Below are positions 10,243-21,614 of a stretch of 64,000 nucleotides of DNA, piece after piece (positions within the stretch are counted from its first letter, which is position 1; each line of letters starts with the position of its first letter). A program made the position numbers and the translations under genes. The notes beneath the pieces were generated by a model that made no database searches, was not told the origin of the DNA, and worked only from the letters and a program-made list of their open reading frames with translations. Source of the DNA: Schizochytrium sp. CCTCC M209059 (taxonomy: Eukaryota; Sar; Bigyra; Thraustochytrida; Thraustochytriidae); assembly GCA_000818945.1 (NCBI GenBank), contig KN805391.1:526196-590195 (forward strand), given 5' to 3'.

Positions 10243-11751
10243 ATGGCGTCGAGGGCAATGGAGAAGCGGCATACGAAGATGGCCATTGAAGACAAAGATC
10301 GTAGCAGCGGACTCTGCGTGTGCGTGTTTGCAGGAAACTCCGCGGTGATGCGTGATGCATTTGGCGGTCTGGTGAAGTGCGAGAATGGTGGCGAGGTACT
10401 CGCGCCAAGTGCGCGTCAGGGCGACGAGGATGAGGCTCTCCGGAAACGCATCGAGCGCGGCGTGGTTGACCTCATCTGGAAGCCGACCCTGGCGTATCGG
10501 AGTGAAGCTCGACCGCACGCGCGCACGATCTTTGACGCTGTCGTCCCAAACTACGCGCGCATGCCGGTAATCAATCATTTCCCACGCAACTCGAGCTTAT
10601 GCACCAAGGTTGGTTTGTTCCGGAGCTTGTCGCGCTTCTACACGCAACGGCGCATCGAGACCGACGAAGTTCTACCAGGGACATGGGTGATTTCTTCCTA
10701 TGCATGTGCAGCTTGGCCAGCACTGAAACGGGCCGTTGCGAGTGCAGAAAAGGGCGCAGCGTGGATCTGCAAGCCTTCTGCGCTCAATTGTGGGCGAGGA
10801 ATCGAGGTGTATCGTTCACTTGACGACATCAAGGCCTACGTGGAGAAGAGCGACGGGAAGCATGTTGTGGTCCAACGATATATTTCCAATCCTTTGCTCT
10901 GGCCGCATGGAAGTCGCAAATTCGACATTCGAATCTGGGCATTGGTTCTGGATACGGGCAAGATCTTCGTGGCCAAGGAAGGCTATCTGCGCACGTGCTC
11001 TGAGCCATTTTCGATGGACACGATTCATGATGCAAGTGCTCATTTGAGTAACTACTGCCTGCAACGTAAAAGTCCCAAATTAGGCCAATACGAGGCGGGC
11101 AACACGCTCTCCTTTGCAGATTTACAGACCATGTTCGACGAGGACCAAGACTTGCAGGACATGGACGTATGTCGCGATCTCGTGCCGCGTTTTCAGACGC
11201 TAATTTTGGACGCAGTACGTGCTACTTTGAAGGACATGAATCTCCCGACCCCTGGTGTACGTAAGTTTGAGCTGTTTGGATTTGATCTCTTGCTCGATCA
11301 AGATCTCAAGCCGTGGCTCATCGAAGCCAACACGAATCCCTTTCTCGGGGTGCAGAACGAGTGGCACGCCACTTTATTGCGTCGCCTTGGTGAGGATGTT
11401 ACCGCCGTGATTGGGCGCGAGTACTACGGACATGCAGCGTCGGACCTCACACTCTTGGAAAGGATTGACCAGCGACCGCTGCACGCACCTCGGGGCCGAG
11501 GCCGCGTCTTTGAAAAGTGGCTTCGCCTCGGAACCCATGGTCGTCCCAGGACGGGCGTCTCCGAGGAAACGCGAGGCGGGACTTCAAGAATTGGTCTCAA
11601 GATTCGACCTCGTCGCGCCTCATCCTCCTCGTCAACTTCGTCGACGAGGTCGTCGGTCTCTGCCACGTCATTGCCTCGGCGTCGCGAGTCTTTCGAGGAG
11701 AAGAACATGGAGGAAAAGGGTGAGGGGATGTCTACGAGTTCTTCGTTCTGA
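10243..11751 (+). CDS. Tubulin-tyrosine-ligase-like (TTLL) protein, 502 aa
   Basis: It is predicted to add tyrosine, glutamate or glycine to tubulin or another protein by ATP-dependent ligation. The TTL ATP-grasp core spans about residues 120-390. Visible landmarks are the nucleotide-binding KPS...GRGI segment (Lys177), the R-K-F-D-I-R-I-W strand (Lys226, Asp228, Arg230), and the E-A-N-T-N-P metal-binding motif (Glu361, Asn363). This set of residues indicates an intact enzyme. The C-terminal ~100 residues are basic and Ser/Arg-rich. It is short and single-domain, so which modification it makes cannot be told from sequence. The ATG at 10243 is the first in frame. Its TGA stop is the first unit of a TGATGC hexamer array, which gives repeated in-frame stops. 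Confidence 0.9.
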   Translation: MASRAMEKRHTKMAIEDKDRSSGLCVCVFAGNSAVMRDAFGGLVKCENGGEVLAPSARQGDEDEALRKRIERGVVDLIWKPTLAYRSEARPHARTIFDAVVPNYARMPVINHFPRNSSLCTKVGLFRSLSRFYTQRRIETDEVLPGTWVISSYACAAWPALKRAVASAEKGAAWICKPSALNCGRGIEVYRSLDDIKAYVEKSDGKHVVVQRYISNPLLWPHGSRKFDIRIWALVLDTGKIFVAKEGYLRTCSEPFSMDTIHDASAHLSNYCLQRKSPKLGQYEAGNTLSFADLQTMFDEDQDLQDMDVCRDLVPRFQTLILDAVRATLKDMNLPTPGVRKFELFGFDLLLDQDLKPWLIEANTNPFLGVQNEWHATLLRRLGEDVTAVIGREYYGHAASDLTLLERIDQRPLHAPRGRGRVFEKWLRLGTHGRPRTGVSEETRGGTSRIGLKIRPRRASSSSSTSSTRSSVSATSLPRRRESFEEKNMEEKGEGMSTSSSF

Positions 11752-11801
11752 TGCTGATGCTGATGCTGATGCTGATGCTGATGCTGATGCTGATGCTGAT
11801 G
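11749..11801. repeat. (TGATGC)n hexanucleotide array at the TTLL stop codon
   Basis: About eight to nine units begin with the TGA stop codon itself. Read in the gene frame the array gives TGA every second codon, so any readthrough would stop again immediately. Confidence 0.95.
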
Positions 11802-11995
11802 AAGAGAGAAAAAAGGGAAGGGAGAGAGGGAAGGAGGGAGGGAGGGAGGGGGGAATTCGTGTTAGGCCTATTCTGATTTTAATTGTAAAGACTGATGCAT
11901 TTGTTGAGAGAACGAGATATATTCAAGCAAATCTAAAAGGGAAAATGCGCAGGCGCAAGAAGATTCATGTACAAGGAGCATCGCTAGCTAGCTAG

Positions 11996-12998
11996 CTAGT
12001 CGTCAAGGACAATAGGGTCCTGAGGAGTGCCAGAACCAGACATACGCACACGAGGGGTAGATTGCCCCCCTAGACTTTGGGGGTCGATATGCTCCGTGAG
12101 GCTTTGGAAAATGCGCGCGAGCATGATGCGTTCTTCTCTTGCAATTGCGGAAGCCTCGGGGAAAAAAAGTTCTTCGAGGGCCTGCTGGGAGGCCATGTTG
12201 GCATCTTGCTGTACTATTCCATGGCGCAGTGTGGAAGGTTCCTCATGTGACGGGGCCGCGGCCTCGCTTCGTAGACGGCGACGACGCGGCCTCGAAGCGG
12301 AGTCAGCGGTCCGCGCGGAAGCTGTGCGACGTGAAGGCAGGGGCACGTCGATGGCAAGCGCCGCTTGGGAAGGAGCCCGATCCGGATTAGGCGTGGCATC
12401 TTGAACCAAATTTGGGTCCTCGAAAGCGTCGCCGCTTGGCACGGGGAATAAGCGATGAAAACCTTCATGAACATGATCCGGGTACAAGGTGTCAAGTTCG
12501 GTGCGGTGGACGTAGTTAAGACGAAGCCCCAGTGAGCGGGCCACGAGTGCGATGTTGTCCATGAAGTCATGGATGTCATCGTCGGACTCTTCGTCCTCGC
12601 GCTCAAGCGTGTCACGTAGCTCGCGACGAGCCACGCTCTTGGTAACGCCGGTTTTGCTCGAGGTGAGACTCTTGACCACGCGTTTGCAGTGTGGGCATCT
12701 GCAACTACGCTGGAGCCACGTGTCGATGCAACCAAAGCAGAACTTGTGCTCGCATGAGCTCAGAACTCCACGTTCCTCGAAGTTATCGAAACAAATGCCG
12801 CAGGCTTCAGCCTCAGCGTCGCCAGAGGTCCCTGTGGACTTACTGGTCGAGGCTACAGGAGCAGATTTGCTCGTGAGGATAGTGTTGTTGCCCATCTTGC
12901 TCGGCTGTGCGAGACGGGGCTGTTTCAGGGCCCTTGCATCGGAGATATCGCATACGTAACTGCTATTGCTGCTGCTGCTGCTGCTGCTGCTGCTACTG

Positions 12999-13045
<47 letters not shown>

Positions 13046-13954
13046 GCTAGCGGTGGCAGAAGTACTGTTCCACGCGCGCTTGGCCAATCGTGACGCGCCA
13101 AAGGGGGTCGCACCTGACGCGCATGCGCTAGCGCCAGGCCCCGCGGCGGCCTCGGCGACCTCGGTGGCCTCACGCAAACGCTGAGCATCCGCGGCAGCAG
13201 TGGCCGAGGCGACTGCAGGCCGAAGTGAATGCGCGGGGGACGACTCGCGGGCCAGGGTAGAGAACCCCTGCGCCGAGGACGATGGGGTTTTCGAGAGTTT
13301 GCGTTTTTTATTCGCAAAACGCATCTGCGAGGCGCGCAGCTTGTCTTCTCCGGGTGCAGCCGCGCAGTATGATCTCGCGAGGTCCATGCCCATCTGATGC
13401 TGGGAATGAAGATGCTGGCGCGCGAGGCTCCGTGCCGGCGTCGACGACGCAATGCAGGAGCTTTCGCGGCTCAGGTCATACTCGCGGAAAAAGACGGGGT
13501 CCTTGGTCTCGTTTGCGGCTGCGTTACGCTCTTCAGCGGCGCGCCTGCGTTTCCGGCGCCGCAGACCAGCGCCGGCGCCAGCGCCCGGGCCGGCTCCGGC
13601 GCCGTCGTCGCCGGCGTGCGCGCGCGCAGACACGTCCTGCGCGAGGGCGAGAGCGCAGTGGTCTTGGCCGCCAAGGTGCTGGTGGCGCGAGTTCGCGTGT
13701 TCCGCCAGCTGTTGATCCTGCTGCTGCTGCTGCTGCTGCTGGCGTTGTTGCCCTTGCTGCTGCTGCTGCTGCTGCTCCTGCTGCTGCTGCTGCTGCTGCT
13801 GCAGGCGCGGCTCGCGGCGCTTGCCCTCGCTGGCGGCGCGCACCAGCCTCCGGAGTCCCCGCGCCTGCTCGCCCAGCGCGCTGTGCCGCTGCCGCTGCGC
13901 CTGCGCGCCCGCGCCCGGGGCGGGCGAGTCTTGCTGCCGTCGCGCCTGCTTCAT
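11996..13954 (-). CDS. RING-HC E3 ubiquitin ligase with polyQ, polyS and a C-terminal SIM-like motif, 652 aa
   Basis: The frame is open further upstream, but it starts there at GTG in Arg-rich low-complexity sequence; the first ATG ends at 13954. A complete RING-HC lies at residues 385-423 with ligands Cys385, Cys388, Cys401, His403, Cys406, Cys409, Cys420 and Cys423. The spacing and the C-x-H-K-F-C core recall the Topors/PHRF1-type RING. The N-terminal third contains interrupted polyGln, and residues about 301-331 are polySer. The protein ends in D-P-I-V-L-D-D, which matches the hydrophobic-plus-acidic form of SUMO-interacting motifs. A SUMO-targeted ubiquitin ligase role is inferred from RING plus SIM. 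The region upstream of the RING is basic and probably nuclear. The TAG stop lies in a GCTA tetranucleotide run. Confidence 0.85.
12965..13052 (-). repeat. Coding trinucleotide tract (AGC/AGT), polySer
   Basis: CTG/CTA triplets on the plus strand read as AGC/AGT serine codons on the minus strand inside the RING protein. The mix of codons suggests an aged, partly interrupted array. Confidence 0.9.
13713..13803 (-). repeat. Coding CAG tract, interrupted polyGln
   Basis: Runs of CTG on the plus strand encode polyGln broken by single Glu, Gly, Arg and Asp codons near residues 51-80 of the RING protein. Confidence 0.9.
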
Positions 13955-15322
13955 CCTCTCCCTCCTCGCTCGCTCGCGCGTTCCCTCGCCCCCTCGCCCG
14001 CTCGCCCGCCGCGCCCGCCGCCGCTCGCCGAGCGCGCCTCGCCCAGCGCGCCGTGCCTCCGCCGCTCGCCACGCGCGCCTCGGCTCCGCCTCCGTTCGCG
14101 CTTTGCTGCCGCCCGCTGCCGGTCGCCGCTGCTCTCTCCTTCTCTCTCTCCCCTGTCTCGGCGAACATACATACGTACATACGCACGCTAACACAGATCA
14201 ACACGAAAATAAACGCCAACAGGGAAAGAACTTGAAGAAAGGAAGAACTTGAAGTAAGAACGAGAGAAAGAAAGAAGGGAAGAGGGACGAATGTACGTTC
14301 GAAGAACATGCAAGGAGAACGTGAGTGTGTGTGGCTGCGTCGTGAGCGAGCGCGAAGAGCTGCGTCGCGGCGACAGTGGAGCAAGAACTTTTCGCCGTGG
14401 AGCAAGGTGTTGCCGTGGCCGACTGGAATGTACGCATGATACAGAGCAACGTCAGTGGCGGGCAGTTCATGCCTAGAGCTAGACTCGGTCGGTCGCTTGC
14501 TCGTTGCATCTTCAAGTTCTCACACGTCGCAGACGCTAGCGCCGACAGCTCGCGGTTTCAGCGCGCAGAAAGTATGGGGACGCCAGGGTGTCAACATCAT
14601 CATCATCATCATCCCCGGCGAGAGAGCGTGGTAGGATGCGAAAAGTAACTTGGGAAATAGTAGGGCTGCTGATGAAGATGAAGATGATAAAAACGTTCCG
14701 CAGAGGGCGAGTTTGAGGCTGATCATGAGTGGCACCCGAGAGGAAGACTGTGCAACTCGCTAGCTGGCTGCTTGTCTACATCGTGCACTCTGTCTGGATC
14801 AAGAACGTACCGTTGCGAGCTTGCTGTAGATCATGTCACGTCAGACGTTACCCAATAACTTTTAAAACATTCTCAAAAGGAGGAAAAGAAAGGAGAAGAA
14901 GGCGAGTAATTAAAAAAAAAAAGGTAGAAAAATGGCAGGTTAAGCAACTTATGATGTGCTGAGGGCGGAGTGAGCCCCTTGCGTGCATTCAAGGCACGAA
15001 GGGACGCAAAGGCTGACCAGACTCCAGCAAGGGGTTTTCAATTGACAGAAAAAGCCTGCAGAAACAAAAAAAAGCAAGCTTTGCCGAGTCTGGTGTCGCC
15101 AAGCAGGTGTCATCCGTCCGCCCATCCGTCCGTACGTTCGTACGGACGTACCTAGATGCATGCATGCGCATATACATACATACGTATGCCTGCGTCCGTT
15201 TGTCAGTCAGTCAATCAAACAGTAAATCAATGTCGGTATGATCATCGCAGAGCGCGAGGCGACCGTTTCCCCCGATCGCACAAAGCGCCCCGCAGGTGTG
15301 TATATTGTGTGACAGTGATCAC
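13955..15322. promoter_or_regulatory. Intergenic region upstream of the RING gene and downstream of the KDM6-like gene
   Basis: No gene is recognised. The first part is GC-rich and continues the Arg-rich open frame of the RING gene without an ATG, so it is read as 5' leader and promoter. A (CAT)n run sits at 14593-14613. The segment 15110-15235 is built of variable 4-bp units (CCGT, GTAC, CATG, CATA, CAGT) and includes self-complementary GTAC and CATG stretches. Confidence 0.4.
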
Positions 15323-16307
15323 TCAGCAGATCTCCGTGAGCCATTCGGAGAAGTCAGTATTGGCCAGAGAGACGGCGACAGGGCCCACTGAAATGGCAGA
15401 CTCGCCCGAAGAAGGAACGCGATCACCATCGGCGGAAACCTGCACATCCATGAGTGGGTCCACCACGGACATGTGCGACATGCCAAAGTCGTTTTCGTCA
15501 AAGATGGACACCGAATCAGGATCCGAACCGACGCCAACGTCTTGGGCCTCGGCAGCTGCAACAGCGGCTGCAACGGCCGCCGCGGCAGTTGCGTCGTCCG
15601 TGACCGGGTCGTCGAAAAAGCTTGCGCTCGACGAGTCCGAAATCTCTCGCTTCATGTCCAAGAGCTGCTGCACCTCCTCATTGCTAGCAGCGGCGCTCGT
15701 GAGACTCGAAACGCTCTTGCTGTCATCATCCAGGGAAAACAGGGCGCGCTCCGTGTCGTCAGCAAGCAAAAATGAGTTCCACCCCGGCGAACCCGGAATG
15801 GAACACTGGTCGAGATCGCTCACGATGCTCGACGAAGACACTGGTCCAGTAAAGCCGCCCTTGAGAGGCGAGGCTTCGAAGGGATCCAATGGCAAAAAGG
15901 GCAACGAACTTGCGCTCGCGCTCGCGCGAATAAGGGAGGGCCCGCGCGTCGCCTTGGGGGTCGTCAAGATTGACGGATGCAGAGGCTGCAGAGGCTGCGG
16001 CTCTGGCTTCATTTGCGGAGTTCTTGGCGCGCTCACAGACGTCTCGGACCGAGGAAGATTCGAAGCCGCCGCAGGATTCTGCAGTTGCGTGCGCGAGTTG
16101 AGCGCCTGCGGGGGGTGTTGTGGGCGAGGAGGAAGAGGGGCACCAGAAATTTTCTTGCGGCGCTTTGGGCACGCGCTGGCTTGAACGGCAGCCGTCTTCT
16201 TCTTTTTGTTGTTGAGGTCCTTGGCGGATTGTGCGCTGCATGAACTCGGGCCGCGCGACATGGCAACAGGACCCACCTTGGCGCGGTTCGCGAGCGCGGC
16301 CGTTGTT

Positions 16308-16338
<31 letters not shown>

Positions 16339-19300
16339 TTGTTGTTGTGGCGGCAGCTTTGGTTGCCATTTGAGCAGAAGGCGCCATGGGCGGGATGGGC
16401 GCGACGGACGGCTTGGCGTTGGCCGTGGCAGCGACTGCGGTGGCAGGCCCGCTCTTGTTGCTATTCGCCAGAGCACTTTTGGCAGCCACGGGCACCACAG
16501 CAGCGTTGCTGGTCGTTGACGTTGTCGCCGCGCTCGCCGAGGCGCTCGTCGAAGAGGCAACGCTAGATGCCATCTTCTTGACACGTTGCTGTTCAGTGTG
16601 CCAGACCCTAATGCACAAGTCACGGTCCACCACGCCGGCAATGATGGGCTTCATAACAGACGTGATGGGGTGCGGCATTTGGTTCGGGGCAACGCGTCGA
16701 GGCGCGAGATCGGGGCGCGCGAGCGAAGAGCGTGCGACCGGAACGTCGCGCGCACGCGCAAGATGCACATTGCCGAGCATCTCCTCGATTGTCGTTGGGG
16801 GCTTGACCACGAGGTGCTCAATGCTGGCGGTCCGGGTCCGCAAAAGCTGCGCGACCTCTTGCACGCGCATGCGCAAGTCTTCGAGGTACCAGCGCTCGAG
16901 ACAGAGAGTAAGATGGCCATTGTGTTGTGCGCGATGGCGTTGCCAGCACTCGGAGCAAAAGACGGCGGGGCGTGACCGGAGGACCTTTCGTAATTCCTGA
17001 GGGACCGCAGCGGGAATTGGGCCCGGCTTGGCGGCGGCGGCAGCAACAGCAGTCGTCGCATGAGACGTGGCCTTGCTTTTGTCGATCGCGGCGCCAGTCT
17101 TGTCCGGCGTCGAAACGTTTTGCGGCTGCTGCTGCAGCTGCTGCACGGGCGGGCGTCCTTGGACAGGAGGTCCACCCATGGGACGCGCAGTCTGCGCCGC
17201 AGCGGCATAACCAGGGCGTGCGGCAACGGGATAAGCACCAGGACGCTGTTGCTGCAGGTGAGGGTGGGGTTGACGCGCTTGCGTGGGTCCGCCAGCCCAT
17301 TGGGGACGAGAAGGCTGCGAAGACATGCCAGGATGTGAACGTGCTTGCGGGTGCATTCCTACGTGACTCATGCCCGGACGCACCCCGGCATGACCACCAA
17401 GGACACCAGACATACGGCAGGGGTTTGCGACGGCATTGGCAATGGCACAGGCCGAGGATGAGGAGCGCGCCATGTGGTCGTCCTTTCCGAGAGGGCCACC
17501 AGGCTTGCCATATGCCATACCATGCATGCCAAGAGGAGGGCAAGGGGGGAGAATCTTGCCACCAGGAAAGCTGCCACCCACGAGCTCGCGCCAGGTGGCA
17601 ATGGAATCCGGCGAAGTGCCAAGCATCTCAGCCTCTTGTTCGGAGCATGAAAAGACCACGTTGCTGCGGACCGCCGCGGGCGAGCTGAGCCCATTCCGGC
17701 GCTTGAGGACTGTCTTGGTGGTACCGTCGAGCTGTACGGTATAAAAGCCATGACCACTCTTTGTGACGGTACCGATCTGGCCCGAGTCATTGACAATGAC
17801 ACGACTATCTACACGGAGCCAAGTCGGAACAGGGGATCGAGGCTTTCGCCTCGAAGCCGTCTTCTTTTCGGGTCCTGCAAGAGTATTGATCTTACCAAGG
17901 CTCGATTTATGAGCCATGGCCCCGTTGGACATGCCCGGACGATGCATGCCCGGTGCCATCGTGCCGGTCCCCATGGGCCTGTGCATGCTTGAGTTCGCCA
18001 TGACAGGGCGTGCATAGGTCGAGGAAGACGCCGTAGAGGCGGTGAGAGGAGGACGCTGTCCTCCAGGAAGCATGGTCTTGGACGATGCGTTCATCGAACC
18101 CGACATACCGGGGCGCTGCTGCTGCGGCTGTTGTTGGCGTTGCACCTCGGCCTTGAGGGCAGGCTCGCTCTTGACCGAAGTGCTGGGGCCTCCATTGCAT
18201 CCTGAAGTTGGCGCGGAGGAAGAGGAAGATACAGTGCGTACAGGTTCACCGGGCTCGCTTCTTGTCTCGAGATCGCGAGCCGCAGGACGCTCGGTCTTGA
18301 TTGGATGCTGCATGCCGCCACGAGGATTGGAAAAGGCAGACCGGCGCTGCGCGTCAAGCTGCATATGAGTGGGGCGCATGACATTGCCGGCCGCATTTAC
18401 AGCCTGTGGGTTCTTCGCATGCATGGCAGCCTGCTGCTGCGATGGCACCGGGCGGACCATGCCTCCCGGCGCCGGACGGCGACTCGCGAAGGCGGTAGGA
18501 CGAGGCTTGCCGGCAAGCATGGCCGTTGCTGATGGACCGTGGGTCGAAGCAGATCCGGAAGCCAGATGCGAGGGGAGCTGCGCTTTTTTACTGGCAGCAA
18601 TAATGGCCAAGGCCGCGTGGTTCAGCGTGGCCGTGGTGCCGGTGGCATTGAGATCCATGCTCTTTTCGGGTCCGAGACAGTCGCAGGTGCTGCAGTAAAA
18701 GTAGTGATGAAAGAGCTCGCGATGGCAGTCCTCGCAGTGGGTCGCATTGGAACCAACAGGTTCGGGAGCAGGCCTAAATTGGTGTTCAAGAGCCTGACGG
18801 CGGATGGACTCTTCGCGATCGAGAGCGTGCTCGAGTTGCGAGGTGAGGAGGCCAAGCAGTGGGTTGGAGAGAGTGGCCGATTTTTGTTTGGCGGCCTCGA
18901 GCTCGGTGATGGCAAGGTCGAGCGCCAAGTTGATCATGGGCCTGACCTCGGAGGCGAGACGAAACGAAGAGACGGCGCGCTCGAGAAAATTCCACGAGGA
19001 GGACACCATGTCGCCACGCGCCATGGTCCAGAACACGGTGCCAGGGCTAATGCCCACGAGCTCCTTGCGCTGGAGAAGACCGTACATGACGGGGATTCCG
19101 TTGCGAATCAGGTAGCCGACATTGGGAAAGATCTTGCCAAAGTCACTGCCATAGAGTTGGCGCGCGGCCTCGGCGTGCGACGCGGCGACGGCACCCCACT
19201 CCTCTTGACCGGGCCCGTGGTTGATGCTAAAAGTACGGTATCGGTTGGTACCTTCACGAAGGGGCGAGCAGACGCCGGTCTCCTTGATCGAGAGCTGTGG

Positions 19301-20970
19301 GCCAATCTTAAGCGTCGACGACTGATGAATGTGAAGAACATTAACAGGACTGGTGAAGCGGATGCACTCGGGAAGTTTCTGCAGCTCGAGGCGTTGAAGC
19401 TTCCAGTTTTCATTATTGTGGCCGAGCGATTGCCTGGCGCAGCGGACATGTGTAGACTCCTTGGACGACGCTTCGTTCTCTGCTCGCTTGCGCTTGAGTG
19501 CACGATCTGCTGCCGCAACATGACCTGCGCTGGGTGCCACGCCGGAAGCAGGTTTTGCTGCGGTTGACTCTGCAGTGGGACTGTTTGAGGGAGCGTTGGC
19601 GGCTTCATTGTCGCCCTCCTCGATGTCATCACCAGCAGGGGCATCGTCAGCAGAGGCGGAGGCGGCATCGTCGGTTTGTGAAGAGGTGGTGTCGGCGGCA
19701 GACTTTGCGGTCTTTGCCTCCTTTGCCGCGGCAGCTGCAGCCGCGCGCGTGGAGATGCGGCGCGTTGCAGGCCGTTTCGCCTCGGCAGCGAGGGACTCTT
19801 TGGCGCGTTCCTGTGCCTCTTGCTCGGCCTGCTTGACAGCGAGCTTGTGCACTGCGTTACTCAGGGAGACCGTTCCGACGCGCTCCTCGCGGATCTTGCA
19901 GGGCCCCGAGACGGCGGAATGCTTGAAGACAGCGACGGGGACACTCGCTTTGGGGGTGTCTGCGTCGGCGGCGGCAGCAGCAGCGGCGGCAGCGGGATCC
20001 GAGGAAGACTGCGCTGCTGCTGCTGCATTCGAGGAGAATGAGGAAGTGGTGTTGCCGGACGCAGTGGACTTGCGCTTGAGCATGCGACGGGCGGGCTTTG
20101 TGGGTCCAGTGACCTTTTCGAGACTGGCGAAGCTAAAGAGGTCGTTGCTGAGACCCGATGCTTCGAGAAGACCTTCTACGATGGTAATATTCTTGGCGAG
20201 AACGCTTGCGCCAAACCTTTCGGAATCAAGGTTGCCGTGATCTTCCTCCTTTACGCGCTGGCGATCAATGCGGGAAAGGAGGTTATTCCTCTTGGCCAGA
20301 TTCATACATTCTTCGTGCATGGTACACCCGAGCACGCGAACGAACGAGGTGGAGTTGACCTTGGGAAAGTCAATCTTGGGCAACGCCTTGACGGCGGGAG
20401 CGTTGACGCCAGAGACAATGGGAGCCGTGCGGGCCATCTTGTTGGGAGGCTGGCCGTACGGGTGGCCGGGGCGCACACGGTAGCCAGGGCGGGCCATGTG
20501 AGCGTTGGGCACGCCACGATGGTGTTGGTATTGAGGCGGGATACTCCGGTGCATCATGTTGGGGTGAGCACCAGATCCGGGAGCGCCAGATCTCGGACCG
20601 GCGGCGTGCATGGGGGCCATGGGCCTCGATGCCGGCACGGCATTAGTGAGTCTGTTGTTGTTGTTGTTGTTATTGTTGGCAATAACAGACTGCTGTGGAT
20701 GTGGATTGGGCCGCGGAGCGCCAGCAGGTGTAGACGTCAGGGTCGTGGTCGCTTTTGTTGCCGCAACAGGTGTGGATGCGGCGGCGGGAGCGGCCGTGGA
20801 GGTATTGGCAGGGACTCCTCTCGCAGCGGGAGGGACTCCCGGCTTAGACGCAGAGGTTGCGGCAGAAGAAGCGGCCGTCGAAGAAGGGACGGGCTGTCCT
20901 GGTTTGGAGGCAGCAGGGAGCGCCGTGGCGGCAGGCTTGGAAGGGGTATTGATGGCGGCTGCTGCTGGCT

Positions 20971-21012
<42 letters not shown>

Positions 21013-21573
21013 TTCCCGAGGGTGTACTTTGCGCAGTGGTTGTCGAAGCTGGCGTTGATGCTGGCGAAGCCACTGTACCGGAGTTGGGCGCCGCCGCCGA
21101 AGACGTTTGCGCTGGTGGTGGGGGAAGATCCGGCCCGAGGCACAGACAACATCGATAGCGAATAGCGGGAGGTTTTACGATGGGAGCTGCGCTGGCAGCC
21201 TGTCTGGCCTGTTGCTGCTGTTGCGGCGCGACGCCTGCTTCGGACTTGACTTGCACGTTGGCAGCCGGCGTTTGGCCTTGTTTAGTGCTACTCGGTGCCG
21301 ACGCGCCAGAAGATACGACGACGCTTGACGCATGCTGTGGCTTGCGTTGCTGCGTCAGCGCCTGCTGCGGTTGCTGTTGTTGTTGCTGCTGCTGTTGTTG
21401 CTGCTGCTGCTGCTGCTGCCGCTGCTGTTGCTGCTGCTGCTGCTGCGCGAGCGTCTGCTTCGGAGCGGCCGCCTGTTGCTGGTGCTGGTGGCGGAGTGGC
21501 TGCTTGACGTGCGTCATGGGCGCCTCATGCTCCCCGGCGGTAACCGCTTCGACCATGGTGTCTTTGGCTCCGC

Positions 21574-21614
<41 letters not shown>

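Noticed and set aside
13282..14235. Long plus-strand frames over the RING gene and its leader
   Set aside because: They are mirror images of CAG/CTG-coded homopolymers; the minus strand carries the intact RING motif.
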